Counted from the stretch's first letter, positions 15,704-24,506 are shown. The stretch: DNA of 64,000 nucleotides from JADJXV01 sp964527785 (GCA_964527785.1 CAZGNO010000003.1:29422-93421); one strand, 5' to 3'. Numbers and translations: made by a program. The notes: a model not told the origin generated them from the letters alone.

Positions 15704-17101
15704 TCATTTATCAACAATTGCTGCCAATAGTTCTGCTTCGGCTACCAAATTGCCGTCCACGTATGCCTTGGCATCAAGTGTGAAGGTATTAAAGCGTTTT
15801 TTAACAAGGGTTATGTCCATCATTAGCTGATCACCCGGGATAACCGGTTTTCTGAAACGTACTTTGTCCATCCCTACAAAAAAAACAAGTTTGTTTTCGT
15901 CGAAAGTACCGTTATTGAGCAGCAGCATCCCGCCTGTTTGCCCCATTGCTTCCAAAATCAATACACCCGGCATCACGGGACGACCCGGGAAATGCCCGTT
16001 AAAAAAATCTTCGTTAATCGTTACGTTCTTATAGCCGCGTATTCTGGAGGTTTCAGCATCATATTCTACTATTCTGTCCACAAGCAGGAAAGGGTAGCGG
16101 TGCGGCATTATCTTCAAAATCGCATTAATATCATAGACTGCGTTTTCACCGCGTTTGATTTGATATTTTTTCTGAATTTTCTTGTTTTCATAGAGCTTAC
16201 GGATTTTTCTGGCAAATTCTATGTTGGAAGCGTGTCCGGGACGTGCAGCAAGGATTTGCGCTTTCATCGGAACGCCTACGAGGGCTAGGTCACCCAACAT
16301 ATCCAAGAGCTTGTGTCTGGCAGGTTCGTTCTTGAAGCGTAGGTGATTGTTATTCAATATTCCCGAATCACCCAAGATGGCTTCGTGGGCATAGCCGATG
16401 CTTAGCAGCATTTTCGACAGCTCGTTTTGACTCATTACCTTATCTACAATGACAACAGCATTATCGAGAGAGCCACCCTTGATAAGCCCCTGCTTATGAA
16501 GCATTTCCACTTCAGTTAAAAAACAGAATGTTCTCGATGGAGCAAATTCTGTCAGGAATTCTTTTTCAAGGTCGAATAGTCCTGAATGCTGTGAACCGAG
16601 AGCAGGATTATGGTAATCCACCATAACGGTTATCCTAAAATCGTCATTCGGAAGAGCGACTATCTCAACACCTTTCGATTCATTTACATAGCGAACGGCT
16701 GAGTCAATGACCAGATAGTCTTTGGGTGCTTTTTGCTCTTCAAACCCGACCGACAACATTGGTGTTGTAAAGGGGAGAGCCGAGCCGTCACCTACAGGCG
16801 GTTCATTATTATCAATTTCAATACGGCAATTATCAATTTCCAAGCCAACTAGCGCTGCAAGCACATGCTCAACAGTATGTACAGATGCATTGTCGTGGGT
16901 AAGGGTTGTTCCTCGGGCAATATCCGTTACATAATCAACAATTGCCGGAATTTCCGGTGCGTGCTGGAGATCTGTACGGACAAATTTGAAGCCGTAGTTT
17001 TCTGGGGCTGGGCAAAAAGTGATAGTACCTACATTTCCGGTGTGAAGACCCACACCCGAAACTGATACTTTTTCACGAAGTGTACGTTGATTTACGAGCA
17101 T
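15704..17101 (-). CDS. lpxC/fabZ: Bifunctional UDP-3-O-acyl-N-acetylglucosamine deacetylase / 3-hydroxyacyl-ACP dehydratase
   Basis: 465 residues, a natural fusion. LpxC (about 1-305) removes the acetyl group in the committed lipid A step. Zinc ligands are visible as HTVEH (His79), His263 and Asp267 in RHKLLDMLGD, with the catalytic histidine at His290 (RPGHASN). FabZ (about 320-465) dehydrates 3-hydroxyacyl-ACP. Its catalytic pair is His334 in MPHRYPFLLVDR and Glu384 in the segment GHFPGRPVMPG...LEAM. The fusion is characteristic of Bacteroidota/Chlorobiota and couples two enzymes that compete for 3-hydroxyacyl-ACP. It sits between lpxD and lpxA. Confidence 0.97.
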   Translation of the reverse strand: MLVNQRTLREKVSVSGVGLHTGNVGTITFCPAPENYGFKFVRTDLQHAPEIPAIVDYVTDIARGTTLTHDNASVHTVEHVLAALVGLEIDNCRIEIDNNEPPVGDGSALPFTTPMLSVGFEEQKAPKDYLVIDSAVRYVNESKGVEIVALPNDDFRITVMVDYHNPALGSQHSGLFDLEKEFLTEFAPSRTFCFLTEVEMLHKQGLIKGGSLDNAVVIVDKVMSQNELSKMLLSIGYAHEAILGDSGILNNNHLRFKNEPARHKLLDMLGDLALVGVPMKAQILAARPGHASNIEFARKIRKLYENKKIQKKYQIKRGENAVYDINAILKIMPHRYPFLLVDRIVEYDAETSRIRGYKNVTINEDFFNGHFPGRPVMPGVLILEAMGQTGGMLLLNNGTFDENKLVFFVGMDKVRFRKPVIPGDQLMMDITLVKKRFNTFTLDAKAYVDGNLVAEAELLAAIVDK

Positions 17102-17185
17102 ATCAGTAAAATTATGTTTGAATTAGCAAAGCAAACGCAAATAAACCAAAAGCAAAATAGGGAAAAATTCTCAAAATAAGATTGA

Positions 17186-18241
17186 TTACTCAGTGTTTGA
17201 TTTTCTTTGCAGTTCATTTACCTGACGTATTAAATCGGGTAATTGCCTGAGAGCAGCCAGAATTTTCAGTTCTTCGCTATGATTTTTTGCCGGAGAGCCA
17301 AAATAATGACCACCGGAGGTTATAGATTTTGCTACACCTGATTGAGCATGAACAATCACATCGTCAGCAATTTCCAAATGTCCTACCACCCCTACCTGCC
17401 CGGCAATTCGATTTCTGTTGCCGAGTTTGGCACTGCCCGAAATTCCTGTCTGAGCAGCAATAGCAGTATTATCACCGATAATAACATTGTGCGCAATATG
17501 TACAAGATTATCAATTTTCACGCCGTTTCCGATAATTGTAGAGCCGACCATAGCTCGGTCAATCGTACAGTTCGCTCCAATTTCCACATCATCACCAATA
17601 ACAACATTTCCGACCTGCGGTACTTTTGAAAAACTGCCGTCTCTGTTCTCATCATATCCAAAACCGTCAGAGCCAATAACAGTTCCTGCATGGAGAGTCA
17701 CTCTGTTCCCTATGGAAGTGTCATGGTAACATACAACCCCAGCATGAATCATGCAACCATCACCTATCGAAACTGAATCATAAAGGGTAACATTTGCCGT
17801 AAGAACAGATGATTCACCGAGTATACAATTTTCACCAATAACGCAACCTGCTCCGATATATGTTGTTGGCGCTACGATTGCTGTCGGGTCTATTACTGCA
17901 GATGAATGAATAAATCCTTTAGAGAATTCTTTTTCAGGTACAAATACCCTCAGCAATCGGACAAATGCCGAATATGGATTGTCCGAACGAATGAATGTTG
18001 AAATCTTTGTTTCGGCAGGGATTTGAAAATCCTGTGGAACAATCAGGCAGGAACAAGCAGTTGTATCCAGAAACTTAGAGTATTTCCGACTTGAAAGAAA
18101 ACTGACATCACCTTCTACTGCAAACTCAATGCGTTGCAATCGTGAAACGATAACGGACGTATCACCAACGACTTCACCGCCAATAATTGACGCAATATCT
18201 GCAATAGTCTTACGAACTTTTAGTTTAGGAGGTTGCTGCAC
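17186..18241 (-). CDS. lpxD: UDP-3-O-(3-hydroxyacyl)glucosamine N-acyltransferase
   Basis: 351 residues, normal length. It adds the second acyl chain to UDP-3-O-acyl-glucosamine, the third lipid A step. The N-terminal uridine-binding domain (about 8-100, VSRLQRIEFAVEGDVSFLSSRKY) is followed by a hexapeptide-repeat beta-helix (IGAGCVIGENCILGESSV). The catalytic-histidine region NLVHIAHNVIIGDN lies near 245-258, then GQVGVVGH and a C-terminal helix. It starts 11 bases after the upstream Skp-like gene, and is followed by lpxC-fabZ after 84 bases. Confidence 0.96.
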   Translation of the reverse strand: MQQPPKLKVRKTIADIASIIGGEVVGDTSVIVSRLQRIEFAVEGDVSFLSSRKYSKFLDTTACSCLIVPQDFQIPAETKISTFIRSDNPYSAFVRLLRVFVPEKEFSKGFIHSSAVIDPTAIVAPTTYIGAGCVIGENCILGESSVLTANVTLYDSVSIGDGCMIHAGVVCYHDTSIGNRVTLHAGTVIGSDGFGYDENRDGSFSKVPQVGNVVIGDDVEIGANCTIDRAMVGSTIIGNGVKIDNLVHIAHNVIIGDNTAIAAQTGISGSAKLGNRNRIAGQVGVVGHLEIADDVIVHAQSGVAKSITSGGHYFGSPAKNHSEELKILAALRQLPDLIRQVNELQRKSNTE

Positions 18242-18252
18242 AAGTACATTCT

Positions 18253-18912
18253 TTAGCGTGGAATTTCTTTTGATGGCGCATCGTCTGTCGTTCGACTTTT
18301 TGTCCGTTGTTTTGTCGAAGCAGGTTTTTCTTTCTCTTTGTTTCTTGGATCGCTTTTCACTGCTGCTTCTTGCTGTTTCTCTAAATCTTCTACGGAGATA
18401 CCAAGTTTTTTCATAACCTTAACAGTCATGTCGTACTTAGGGTTAATAAAAGTAAGCGGTTGTGAAGATTTATCCCACACAATATCAAAATTTTCTTCGA
18501 TGGATACTTCCTGCACTGCAGCAAAAATTTTATCTTCAACCCCTCTAAAAACCAATCCGATAGCACCGTCGTATTCGCCATTCGGACCGAATTTTTTGGT
18601 TGCAAACTCTTCACGCTCTTTTTTCTTGCGCTCCATAAGGGTTTCTTTTTCCTGACGTTCAAGATCAGTCCAAATTAGACGATTTTTCTTGATTTCATTT
18701 TCAAGGTCAGAGATTACTTTTTGCTGGTCGTCGAGTTCGCGCTTCCAATCATCTACCATAGATTGGAGACGCTGCTGTGCCTGCTGAGCTTCGGGGAATT
18801 TCTCGCGGATGGTTTGCGAGGAAATGTACCCGATTTTTTGGGCAGAAAGCATACTTGGTAAGCCCAAAATTACTCCGACTACGAAACATATTGCCAAAAG
18901 ATACTTTTTCAT
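18253..18912 (-). CDS. OmpH/Skp-family periplasmic chaperone (second copy)
   Basis: 219 residues. It begins with a signal peptide (MKKYLLAICFVVGVILGLPSML), then KIGYISSQTIREKFPEAQQA, the Skp/OmpH start. A long charged coiled coil with a conserved FGPNGEY turn follows (about 45-150). The segment EENFDIVWDKSS comes next, then a Lys-rich, probably disordered tail. Skp chaperones escort unfolded outer-membrane proteins to BAM. It lies between the other Skp gene and lpxD, 11 bases from the latter. The 318-base gap upstream carries repeat copy B, which may separate it from bamA and the first skp transcript. Confidence 0.88.
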   Translation of the reverse strand: MKKYLLAICFVVGVILGLPSMLSAQKIGYISSQTIREKFPEAQQAQQRLQSMVDDWKRELDDQQKVISDLENEIKKNRLIWTDLERQEKETLMERKKKEREEFATKKFGPNGEYDGAIGLVFRGVEDKIFAAVQEVSIEENFDIVWDKSSQPLTFINPKYDMTVKVMKKLGISVEDLEKQQEAAVKSDPRNKEKEKPASTKQRTKSRTTDDAPSKEIPR

Positions 18913-19229
18913 AAGAAAACGTGTTGGTTGAGATAAACGAAAATTATGTAGGTAGCAAAATTGGCAATAAGCAAAAAAAAACAGTTTGAAAATATGACAG
19001 ACAGAATAAAGCGGTCAAGGTTTTTGGCTTAACCGCTTTATGAACACTCTCTTGAAAGACGTAAGTAAGGGTATTAATTTACATTTTCAAGGATTGCCAT
19101 TCTGAGGGGTTCTTTGACCGAAGAATTTCCACAAAGCACTACAAAAATAGTACTTAAACAGTATGCGGAGATTCTTCACTGCGTTCAGAATGACAGAGCT
19201 AATATTTCGATTTAATTTTGTCCCTGTAA
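18913..19229. other. Gap between the two skp genes
   Basis: 318 bases without a gene. It contains a hairpin (ATAAAGCGGT at 19006-19015 / ACCGCTTTAT at 19032-19041, with an inner AAG/CTT extension) lacking a clear T-run, and repeat copy B (19063-19235). Confidence 0.6.
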
Positions 19230-19235
19230 TTACTT
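19063..19235. repeat. Dispersed ~175-bp inverted-repeat element, copy B (MITE-like)
   Basis: 173 bases, reverse orientation relative to copy A at 11792-11966. The right end, read on the minus strand, is AAGTAATTACAGGGACAAAA; the left end is AAGTAAGGGTATTAATTTAC. The inner region contains the pair CATTCTGAGGGG and GTTCAGAATGACAG. The end overlaps the TAA stop codon of the adjacent skp gene (AAGTAA), so the element borders or supplies the stop. Confidence 0.75.
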
Positions 19236-19754
19236 GCGTTTAATTTTATCAAGTACCTTGAATGTAATGTCAGCTTTTTCTTCTGCATAAAGCAAGCCGG
19301 GGTTTGTTTTATCGAAGACGAAACTGATTTTTTCTTCTTTTGAAACTTCTTTGATTGTTGTCAAAATTTTCTCGCGGATTGGGGTCATAAATGTTTCGCG
19401 CATACGTGCTACTTCACCTGTCTGACCAAATTTTTCTTCTTGGTATTGCATATATACCTGCTGAATTCCTTTGAGTGCATCTTCTTCTTTTTTCTTTGCA
19501 TCGGCGGTCATCATGGCTTCTTGCTTTTTATATGCTTCGTATCTACTCTTGAGGTCATCTTCAAATTTTTTGAGGGTGTCCTGATATTTACTGGCTACAT
19601 CTTTGAGCTTCCTGTCAGCTTCGAGTGCATCGGGGAGTTGTTTGAGTATTGTTTCTGTGTCTACATATCCTAATTTCAACGCTTGAGCGTTGGCTGTTCT
19701 GGTACTAATGCAGCAAGCCATAACAACTGTAAAAAAAACTACTGCTTTTTTCAT
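19230..19754 (-). CDS. OmpH/Skp-family periplasmic chaperone (first copy)
   Basis: 174 residues, near the classical Skp length. Signal peptide (MKKAVVFFTVVMACCISTRT...NAQA), then LKLGYVDTETILKQLPDALEA, the usual opening, a Lys/Glu-rich coiled coil (about 45-125) and a C-terminal ISFVFDKTNPGLLYA segment that completes the beta body. It directly follows bamA (67-base gap), as is common in Bacteroidota. Its C-terminus KRK-stop coincides with the edge of repeat copy B. Confidence 0.92.
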   Translation of the reverse strand: MKKAVVFFTVVMACCISTRTANAQALKLGYVDTETILKQLPDALEADRKLKDVASKYQDTLKKFEDDLKSRYEAYKKQEAMMTADAKKKEEDALKGIQQVYMQYQEEKFGQTGEVARMRETFMTPIREKILTTIKEVSKEEKISFVFDKTNPGLLYAEEKADITFKVLDKIKRK

Positions 19755-19821
19755 TAAAAAAACCCTTGATAAATAATAAAATTATAAAAATAAACAATGT
19801 ACGTTAATAGTTGGACGGCTA

Positions 19822-22206
19822 TCATCGTCCGAATTGAAAGTGAAAACGCCAGCCGGATTTATCTCCGACAGAACCTATCGGATCGAATCCATAGCCATAA
19901 TCAAACCCTAAGAGTCCAATGGGGTTGAGTAGTAGCCGTACACCAAGTCCTGCAGACCGTTTTAAATCAAACGGGTCTGCGTTTTGCAGACCTTCCCAAA
20001 CATTTCCCGCTTCGGCAAAAGCCAGCAGATAAATCGGCATTGGATTGAGTGAAAGAGCAAACCGCAGTTCTAAATTATGGCGCATCATTAGTCTTCCACC
20101 CAAAATAGAACCATCGGAAGAAATCGGGCCTAACGAATTATCAGGGTAGCCGCGTAACGGTGTAAGATTAAACCCGCCCAAGCCGTTACCACCCATATAG
20201 AAACGTTGATTAGGCGGAATATTTATTGTATCAGTACCAAGAGTCGTAACGTATCCCATATCTGATGTCAGATAGAGAACTAACCTCGTATTCCCGTCCA
20301 CTTGGAGTAACGGATTGATAAATTCCAATTGAAGTGAATTTTTCCAATAATCGGTTGTTCCAAGCCCAATTGACCCAAGAGCAACCTGTGAAGAATATAC
20401 AAACTTCGAGCCGCTTGTCGGGAAAACAAGATTATCAACACTGACACGAGAAACACTGCTTCCCAAACTGATTTCGCTTGACAACCCTTCGGCAAACCCT
20501 CTTGCGCCGCGATTATTCAAACTTTGAATACGCAAAGAACCATCCACACGAAAATAATCATCAGGCCAGCGTAAGCGTCTGCCTATATTAATCTGACCAC
20601 CGATTTGCTCAAGATCGTAGGTATATCTTTGTCTGGTTCGGTACAGATTTACACCGAGTGTCGTCGGCTCATTATTAAGCCACGGCTCGGTAAATCCCAT
20701 TGATATCGTCTGATACGTGCTGCCCTGACCGATCTCTGCATTGATATTAAGAATCTGTCCGCCTCCGCCACGCAGAGGTTCGCTGATTGAAAAGTTATTA
20801 AACGTAACACCCACCGAACCTGTCAAGCCGAGAGAACCTGCTACTCCAAGCGAAGCATTGAAAGTGTCTGTAGAACGCTCTTCTACTTTATAGATGACAT
20901 CTACACGAGTATTATCTACCGGCTTAACCAAATCCTTATGTTGAAGCGCCTCGGGGTTAAAGTAATTAAGAACACCCAATGCGCGAATACTGCGAATAAT
21001 TGCAGAACGACTAAAATAGTCACCCGGACGAGTGTAGAGTTCTCTACGGATTACCTTGTCTTTAGTTTTAGTATTGCCGATAATTTCAACTCGGCGGATT
21101 GTAAAACGGTCTTTTTCAAACACTCTAACCGTAATATCAACAGAATCCTTGCCGATCTTTGTTTCTTCCTTCACTCCTTGATAGCTCAAATATCCGTTAT
21201 CAAGATAAAGCGATGCAACGTCTGTTTGATCTTCGTTAGCACTTAGATTTTTATCGAAACGCTCCACATCGTAGGGTTCGCCTGTGCGTACATTCAGCCG
21301 TCGAAGAAGAAGCTCTTCGGGATAAACCGTATTGCCTTCGAAATGAACGTTGCGAAGTATATATTGATTACCTTCTCGGACGTCAATTTGGACAGCTACT
21401 TGTTCATTGGGAGCATCGAATTTCAGGGTGTCGCGTATTATTTCAGCTTCTATAAATCCACGTCGTTTATATTCTTGAAGAAGTTTGATTTTATCTTCTT
21501 CGTATTTATTCTTGTCGAATTTGGACGAACTCCAGAATTTCCACCATGGTTTTGAATGTGTATCTTCCAATGTACCCTCAAGATCTCCGGATGAAACCTT
21601 AGAATTACCGGTGAAGGTTACTGATGAAACATGGAACTCCACTCCTTCTTGAATGGTAAGCACGAGTCGTGAGTATGATGCAGTATCGGTAGGTACAATT
21701 TCAGGTGTTACCGTAGCATACATCATTCCTTCCTTTTCGTAAAGGGTTTTGACTGCTTTTGCAGCAAGATACCCGTCATACGGAGAGAGAATATCACCGC
21801 GAGAGTGTCCTACTGCCTTTTTAATATCAGAATAGGATACTTTGTCGCTGCCTATCACTTCGAGCCAACTAAAGCGTGAAAACTCTTTGACTTTGATTGT
21901 AAAAAAGATACCGAGAGACGTAGCTTTTTCTACGATAATATCTACATCCGAGAATTGATTGCGAGACCATAATGATTTAATCGCATCCTGCAATTCACGC
22001 CCCGGAATATCAATTTCGCTTCCGACGCGCAGTCCTGAAAGTGAAATTATTGTCTGCTCATCCGAGAATTTATTACCTTCGACACTTACGCCTGCAACCT
22101 TGTATTTGCGTGGCGGTTGCTGCTGCTGGGCATACCCGATAGTCGAAAGTATAACAAATACAATTGCAATGAGCCAACCGGTTTTTTTAGAGGGAATTAA
22201 TCGCAT
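19822..22206 (-). CDS. bamA: Outer-membrane protein assembly factor BamA
   Basis: 794 residues. It inserts beta-barrel proteins into the outer membrane as core of the BAM complex. Signal peptide (about 1-26, ending GYAQQQ), five POTRA-like repeats (about 33-430; e.g. VEGNKFSDEQTI, FTGNSKVSSGD, FEGNTVYPEELLLRRLNVRTGEPY, IIGNTKTKDKVIRRELYTRPGDYF), and a C-terminal Omp85 barrel with GGxG-type loops (RGGGGQILN, GGNGLGGFNLTPLRGYPD). The chain ends in a strand with a terminal aromatic pattern (GWRFHFQFGR). The gene overlaps uppS by 20 bases and is followed by skp: a conserved envelope-biogenesis operon. Confidence 0.97.
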   Translation of the reverse strand: MRLIPSKKTGWLIAIVFVILSTIGYAQQQQPPRKYKVAGVSVEGNKFSDEQTIISLSGLRVGSEIDIPGRELQDAIKSLWSRNQFSDVDIIVEKATSLGIFFTIKVKEFSRFSWLEVIGSDKVSYSDIKKAVGHSRGDILSPYDGYLAAKAVKTLYEKEGMMYATVTPEIVPTDTASYSRLVLTIQEGVEFHVSSVTFTGNSKVSSGDLEGTLEDTHSKPWWKFWSSSKFDKNKYEEDKIKLLQEYKRRGFIEAEIIRDTLKFDAPNEQVAVQIDVREGNQYILRNVHFEGNTVYPEELLLRRLNVRTGEPYDVERFDKNLSANEDQTDVASLYLDNGYLSYQGVKEETKIGKDSVDITVRVFEKDRFTIRRVEIIGNTKTKDKVIRRELYTRPGDYFSRSAIIRSIRALGVLNYFNPEALQHKDLVKPVDNTRVDVIYKVEERSTDTFNASLGVAGSLGLTGSVGVTFNNFSISEPLRGGGGQILNINAEIGQGSTYQTISMGFTEPWLNNEPTTLGVNLYRTRQRYTYDLEQIGGQINIGRRLRWPDDYFRVDGSLRIQSLNNRGARGFAEGLSSEISLGSSVSRVSVDNLVFPTSGSKFVYSSQVALGSIGLGTTDYWKNSLQLEFINPLLQVDGNTRLVLYLTSDMGYVTTLGTDTINIPPNQRFYMGGNGLGGFNLTPLRGYPDNSLGPISSDGSILGGRLMMRHNLELRFALSLNPMPIYLLAFAEAGNVWEGLQNADPFDLKRSAGLGVRLLLNPIGLLGFDYGYGFDPIGSVGDKSGWRFHFQFGR

Positions 22207-23038
22207 CCATTACTCTCTGAAAATAGTTTTTTGGTGAATTCCCGCCCGATTGTTCGGCAAGGATTTGGGCTGATGTTTTTCCGAAACGACGTTCACGGCA
22301 CATAAAGTTATGGACAGCATGATAGAGATCTTTACGTCGAAAAGCAGGCCAAAACTGTTCGGTAATATAAATTTCCGAATATGCGGTTTCCCACAATAAA
22401 AAGTTGCTCAGACGCATTTCACCGCTTGTTCGGATAAGTAAATCGGGATCTGGAACATTATTTGTGACTAAATACGATGAAACTTTCTCTTCTGTTATGT
22501 CTTCAGGAGAGAGTTTGCCTCTGCGTACATCCAAAGCCATCATTTGCATTGCCCGCACAATATCCCAGCGACCGCTGTAGCTGAGTGCCAGAGTCAGGGT
22601 CAGTCCGGTGTTGTTTTTAGTACGTTCAATTGAAGTCAATAATAATTTATGTATACTTTTTGGCAACGCATTGAGTTTGCCGATTGCCAGAAGTCGCACA
22701 TTATTCAGGTGTAATTCATCAATTTCTTGTTTTAAATAAAACTCAAGGAGTTTCATCAGGATATTAACTTCGGTTCTGGGGCGTTTCCAATTTTCCATTG
22801 AGAACGCATAAAGAGTAAGATATTGTACACCAAGCTGAGATGATGCTTTTACAATATCACGAACACTGTTGATACCTTCTTCGTGACCCGCAGTACGAGC
22901 GCGTCCGTTTTCAACAGCCCATCGCCCGTTGCCATCCATAATAATAGCTATATGACGCGGAATAATGCCGGAAGACCGAATGCTCTCTTGGAGAGTCTTA
23001 TCGTCAGAAGATTGGCTTTCAATCCAATTGCGACTCAT
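22187..23038 (-). CDS. uppS: Undecaprenyl pyrophosphate synthase
   Basis: 283 residues. It makes the C55 lipid carrier for peptidoglycan and O-antigen by cis-prenyl elongation. Family motifs are all present: IIMDGNGRWA with Asp35, GHEEGINSVRDIVKASSQLGVQYLTLYAFSMENWKRP in pieces around 62-98, ALSYSGRWDIVRA, DPDLLIRTSGEMRLSNFLLWE and the C-terminal RRFGKT. The extra N-terminal ~25 residues are polar. The gene is first in the minus-strand envelope block. It has a good promoter at 23171-23202 and overlaps bamA by 20 bases, implying translational coupling. Confidence 0.97.
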   Translation of the reverse strand: MSRNWIESQSSDDKTLQESIRSSGIIPRHIAIIMDGNGRWAVENGRARTAGHEEGINSVRDIVKASSQLGVQYLTLYAFSMENWKRPRTEVNILMKLLEFYLKQEIDELHLNNVRLLAIGKLNALPKSIHKLLLTSIERTKNNTGLTLTLALSYSGRWDIVRAMQMMALDVRRGKLSPEDITEEKVSSYLVTNNVPDPDLLIRTSGEMRLSNFLLWETAYSEIYITEQFWPAFRRKDLYHAVHNFMCRERRFGKTSAQILAEQSGGNSPKNYFQRVMDAINSL

Positions 23039-23170
23039 ATCAAAACCCTTCGATTGTGTTAAACAAAACCATGAAGCAGGGGTATAGAATATTCATCAAA
23101 GGTACATAAAACAATGATTGAGGACGATAATTCGCAGTAGCTGTCCAGATAGTACTGCTAATAAAAAAAG

Positions 23171-23202
23171 CAAATTTACGCCTAATCGCGTTAAAATTCA
23201 AA
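23171..23202 (-). promoter_or_regulatory. Bacteroidota-type promoter of the uppS-bamA operon
   Basis: On the minus strand: TTTG (23202-23199), 20-base spacer, TAAATTTG (23178-23171), about 130 bases upstream of the uppS start. Confidence 0.65.
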
Positions 23203-23279
23203 GAATCATCAATTTTTACACGAAAAAGATGGTTTTTTTCGTAAAAACATTGATTTTGAATAAAATTTGCCCACATTAA

Positions 23280-23310
23280 TTTGCTACTTATTTCAGTTTT
23301 TGTATTTTTG
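23280..23310 (+). promoter_or_regulatory. Bacteroidota-type promoter of the HU gene
   Basis: TTTG (23280-23283), 19-base spacer, TATTTTTG (23303-23310), 45 bases before the ATG. The downstream TATTCGTAA resembles the GTTTTCGTAA after the ffh promoter. Confidence 0.75.
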
Positions 23311-23355
23311 TATTCGTAAATAGTTCATTATGTTCATATTATAGAGAAAAGTACA

Positions 23356-23718
23356 ATGACAAAAGCAGATATTGTAGAGTCAATTGCAAGCCAAACAGGT
23401 TTGACAAAGGTAGAAACCAAAGCAGTAGTAGAAGGTGTATTTACAAGTATAAAAGATGCTCTAGCAGAAGGTCAACGCATTGAATTACGTGGTTTTGGAG
23501 TTTTCACGGTAAAAAGCCGCAAATCACGTCTTGCACGTAACCCACGTACAGGAGCTCCCGTATCACTCGAAAAAAGATATGTACCTGTATTCAAAACTTC
23601 ACCGGAATTCCAAGACCGCGTAGATGCAGACATGAAAGACCCTAAGCCAAAAGCTGAGAAAGCTCCTAAAGCCGCAAAAGCTGCAAAAACAAAAAAAACT
23701 AAAAAAGCAGCAAAATAA
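23356..23718 (+). CDS. HU/IHF-family DNA-binding protein with Lys/Ala-rich tail
   Basis: 120 residues. The first ~92 are a complete HU/IHF fold: MTKADIVESIASQTGLTKVE, IELRGFGVFTVKSRKSRLARNPRTG in pieces near 45-70, and KTSPEFQDRV. The beta-arm carries ARNPRTG, typical of IHF/HU DNA contacts. The last ~27 residues are a repeated PKA/KAAK/KKTKK tail resembling histone H1 tails, which in other lineages adds non-specific DNA binding. It shapes the nucleoid. It has its own promoter and is followed 39 bases downstream by a TPR membrane protein gene. Confidence 0.95.
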   Translation: MTKADIVESIASQTGLTKVETKAVVEGVFTSIKDALAEGQRIELRGFGVFTVKSRKSRLARNPRTGAPVSLEKRYVPVFKTSPEFQDRVDADMKDPKPKAEKAPKAAKAAKTKKTKKAAK

Positions 23719-23757
23719 TTTTGCCGGTTCGCTTGTTAAACAACGTTTTCAGATACA

Positions 23758-24291
23758 ATGAGTCCCAAAAGCCGCCGCAGCAATGCGCAGCAGGCAGTAG
23801 CCGCTGATGAGAATCTTCCCAAAAAGCGGGCAATCGGAGGTCTAATCCTGATACTTGGAATAGTTGTAATAGTTGCAGGGCTTTCCTTCGGAATCTCACA
23901 ATATGTCATTGAGCAATCAAAACCGAATAAAGAACAAACCTTTACTCTTGCCAATACAAATTACGATAAAGGGGATTTTGTAACGGCAGCTGCACTCTAC
24001 AAGCGATACCTCGAAAAATTTGATGCTGATAATGTATCCGTAAAAATTGACTACGGGTATGCACTGTTCAAAACGAATAAACAAGATGAAGGCATCCAAG
24101 TTGTGAAAAGTGTGATAAATGACGATCCACAACAAGCCATTGCAATGTATAATCTTGGCGGAATGTTTCTAGAGCAGGGAAATTCCGAAGAAGCTGTGAA
24201 ATGGTTCAAAAAATGTGCTGTTTCACAATCGTATCCCGACATAGCTGCCAGAGCACGGGACATTTTGAACAAAATTTCTGCTAATCCATAA
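23758..24291 (+). CDS. TPR-repeat membrane protein
   Basis: 177 residues. A short polar N-terminus is followed by a single membrane helix (about 25-47, AIGGLILILGIVVIVAGLSFG). An extracytoplasmic domain of about three TPR-like repeats follows (TLANTNYDKGDFVTAAALYKRYLEK, VKIDYGYALFKTNKQDEGIQVV, AMYNLGGMFLEQGNSEEAVKWFKKC in pieces). It is probably a scaffold; the partner is unknown. It sits between the HU gene and the bS22-type gene, 39 and 28 bases away, suggesting one transcript ending at 24437-24480. Confidence 0.8.
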   Translation: MSPKSRRSNAQQAVAADENLPKKRAIGGLILILGIVVIVAGLSFGISQYVIEQSKPNKEQTFTLANTNYDKGDFVTAAALYKRYLEKFDADNVSVKIDYGYALFKTNKQDEGIQVVKSVINDDPQQAIAMYNLGGMFLEQGNSEEAVKWFKKCAVSQSYPDIAARARDILNKISANP

Positions 24292-24319
24292 TTTCTCATT
24301 TAATTTCACGAGGTATCTC

Positions 24320-24415
24320 ATGCCGTGCGGAAAAAAACGCAAACGCCATAAAATGGCTACTCACAAAAGAAAGAAACGCCTTCGCAAAAACCGTCACAAA
24401 AAGAAAAGTCGGTAA
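24320..24415 (+). CDS. Tiny basic ribosomal protein, AURKAIP1/COX24 (mS38/bS22) type
   Basis: 31 residues: starts MPCGKKRKRHKMATHKRKKR and ends in KNRHKKKSR; two thirds are Lys, Arg or His. This matches the very short Bacteroidota proteins annotated as AURKAIP1/COX24-domain proteins, related to mitochondrial mS38 and mycobacterial bS22 (family knowledge). It would bind rRNA on the small subunit. A CGAGG motif lies about nine bases before the ATG. It is followed by a strong terminator. Its length puts it below many gene-caller thresholds. Confidence 0.88.
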   Translation: MPCGKKRKRHKMATHKRKKRLRKNRHKKKSR

Positions 24416-24436
24416 ATAACAGGCAGTTAAGTATGC

Positions 24437-24480
24437 AAGCACGCTTTTACAGAATAACAGTAAAAGCGTGCTTTTTTTTG
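24437..24480 (+). terminator. Intrinsic terminator after the bS22-type gene
   Basis: 14-bp stem AAGCACGCTTTTAC (24437-24450) / GTAAAAGCGTGCTT (24460-24473), nine-base loop, run of eight T. Confidence 0.92.
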
Positions 24481-24506
24481 GGGGGACTGAGAATAATTAA
24501 CTAGGT

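Larger units (their letters stand above)
23039..23355. other. Divergent promoter region between uppS and the HU gene
   Basis: 317 bases without a gene. It carries one promoter on each strand, listed separately (minus 23171-23202, plus 23280-23310). Confidence 0.65.

Noticed and set aside
15312..15830. 172-codon plus-strand frame over lpxA and the fabZ end
   Set aside because: Antisense to strongly supported lpxA and lpxC-fabZ; Cys/Ser/Asn-rich composition typical of shadow frames.
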